Below are positions 62,992 through 64,000 of a stretch of 64,000 bases of DNA, piece by piece. The stretch's first letter is position 1. Every line of letters starts with the position of its first letter. The position numbers were made by a program, and so were the translations under genes. Source of the stretch: Miniphocaeibacter halophilus (GTDB taxonomy: Bacteria > Bacillota > Clostridia > Tissierellales > Peptoniphilaceae); contig NZ_CP066744.1 of the NCBI RefSeq assembly GCF_016458825.1, forward strand, positions 67,001 to 131,000. Reading direction: 5' to 3'. Under the pieces are notes generated by a model. It saw only the letters and a program-made list of their open reading frames with translations, was not told the origin of the DNA and searched no databases.

Positions 62992-63996
62992 CTATAGTTT
63001 TTTAACCTCTTCCCAAACTGAATCGTCTACATGAACTCCTTCGGTTAAGGCTTTCTTTCTTCTAGCAAGAACTCCTTCTCCCGGATATGTTATTTCCTTG
63101 TTTGGATCAATTCTTTCTGCATTTTTCACTTGATTAATTAATCCTTCAGCTATTTTTTCAGTTTCTTCCTTAGTAGAAAAAACATATGGGTCAATAGCTA
63201 TAAAAACTTGCGAACAACCTGTACAACTACCCTTACCTTCTCTATCCATATCGGCCGCTGTTCTACCTTTACTTAATATACTAGCCATTAAATCCAAGGC
63301 TATAGCAAAACCTGAGCCTTTCCAATATCCAATTGGTAAAATTCTTAAAGATTCTTCTATATCTCCCGGAACAGAAGTTAAGTTTCCATCTTTATCAAAA
63401 CCACCTGGATATGGAAGTTCTTTACCTGCTAATCTTGTAACCTCTAATTTTCCATAGGAATATTGACTTATTGCCATATCTAAAACAAATGGTCTATCCT
63501 TATATGGAACAGCAATACAAATAGGGTTATTTCCAATAGTTGGTTTTTTACTTCCCCATACAGGCATTGAAGATTCTGTATTAGTCCAATTTATTCCAAT
63601 AAAACCATCTTCTACAGTATCCCATGCATATGTACCACCTCTCATCCAATGAGTTGTATTACTTAAAGTTACCAACCCTAATCCATGTTCTTTAGCTAGT
63701 TCAACTGCTCTTTTAGAAGCTTTTTTAGCATTTACAATACCAATGCCTAAACCTCCATCATAATGCTCCATAAATCCCCTTGCATTTACTAGTTCCATTT
63801 CAGAATTTAAATCGACCCAACCTTTATTAACATAATCAATAAATCTTGGAACCCTATTTAATCCATGGGATTCTACTCCATCTCTGCTGGATTGTGCATG
63901 AACTTCTGAGCAAATTTCAGCTTGTTCTTCACTTAATCCGGCATTTAATAAAGCTTTTTTTATTACCGATTTTAATTCTTCAAATTTAACAAACAT
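62992..63996 (-). CDS. Malate/lactate dehydrogenase-family oxidoreductase, 2,3-diketo-L-gulonate reductase-like
   Basis: 334 residues, full length. The N-terminal helix has the family's catalytic His region ESHGLNRVPRFI; then NTTHWMRGGTYAW, MPVWGSKKPTIGNNP, SYGKLEVTRLAGKELP and PIGYWKGSGFAIALD. These blocks and the end HVDDSVWEE align closely, from memory, with E. coli DlgD (YiaK), which uses NADH to reduce 2,3-diketogulonate. Other members reduce ureidoglycolate or delta-piperideine carboxylate. Only 4 bp precede the ATG in the window, so its ribosome site is not seen. First visible gene of the operon. Confidence 0.82.
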   Translation of the reverse strand: MFVKFEELKSVIKKALLNAGLSEEQAEICSEVHAQSSRDGVESHGLNRVPRFIDYVNKGWVDLNSEMELVNARGFMEHYDGGLGIGIVNAKKASKRAVELAKEHGLGLVTLSNTTHWMRGGTYAWDTVEDGFIGINWTNTESSMPVWGSKKPTIGNNPICIAVPYKDRPFVLDMAISQYSYGKLEVTRLAGKELPYPGGFDKDGNLTSVPGDIEESLRILPIGYWKGSGFAIALDLMASILSKGRTAADMDREGKGSCTGCSQVFIAIDPYVFSTKEETEKIAEGLINQVKNAERIDPNKEITYPGEGVLARRKKALTEGVHVDDSVWEEVKKL

Positions 63997-64000
63997 ACTT

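Noticed and set aside
1-64000. tRNA, rRNA, CRISPR arrays, insertion sequences and replication origin (DnaA boxes)
   Set aside because: Looked for by eye and not found; weak or diverged examples could be missed without a search.

Overview
The window looks like chromosomal DNA of a low-GC, anaerobic, amino-acid-fermenting Gram-positive bacterium, most likely a Tissierellia/Clostridia-type Firmicute. The support is the very AT-rich sequence, strong AGGAGG-type ribosome binding sites, the Firmicute order yybS-gdpP-rplI-dnaB, a Gram-positive DnaD/DnaI pair, a class II GalT, and a selenium biology typical of these anaerobes. No rRNA, tRNA, CRISPR array, intact transposase or integrase was seen. Most genes are on the minus strand.

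Layout. 0-2 kb: a peroxiredoxin whose catalytic residue is encoded by an in-frame TGA (selenocysteine), then a lipoprotein. 2-10.5 kb: glycerol dehydrogenase; a PRD/Mga-like regulator; a three-gene PTS - fumarase-superfamily lyase - NagA-like deacetylase operon; and a Cof-type phosphatase. 10.5-11 kb: an OsmC-family protein that also has an in-frame TGA at its catalytic position. 11-16.2 kb: a guanidine-hydrolase-like ureohydrolase and the riboflavin operon ribD-ribE-ribBA-ribH behind an FMN riboswitch with two terminators. 16.2-21 kb: the Leloir genes galTK divergent from galE-galR, with three evenly spaced operators between them. 21-30 kb: an amidohydrolase, an ABC transporter, and a run holding a two-component system, a histidine phosphatase, an orphan Cache protein and three small membrane proteins.

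30-34.4 kb is a worn accessory region. It has two pseudogenes (DUF3781-like and DUF5131-like), orphan genes, an Imm5-like immunity gene and two decayed copies of the 3' end of the adjacent rlmD gene, which suggest past element integration there. 34.4-43 kb: rlmD, an alkaline phosphatase lipoprotein, azlCD, and a sugar-acid cassette (GntP permease, IlvD/Edd dehydratase, GntR regulator).

43-53 kb is housekeeping: nnrE, dnaI, dnaD, a GNAT gene, dnaB, rplI, gdpP, a yybS-like gene, an epimerase, an ATP-cone protein and tuf. 53-64 kb is catabolic: a selenium-dependent-type molybdenum hydroxylase with a TIGR04076 partner, a Crp/Fnr regulator, an aspartate-dehydrogenase-like gene next to a 2-hydroxyacid dehydrogenase, and an operon of a DlgD-like reductase, a permease, a HyuA-type protein and an ImmA-like peptidase.

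The best second-look items are the two TGA-encoded redox enzymes with hairpins directly after the TGA, the guanidine-hydrolase-like gene with a structured leader, the PTS-lyase-deacetylase operon of unknown substrate, two genes whose ribosome binding site is separated from the start codon by a hairpin, and the rlmD-tail relics. All functions are read from sequence alone.
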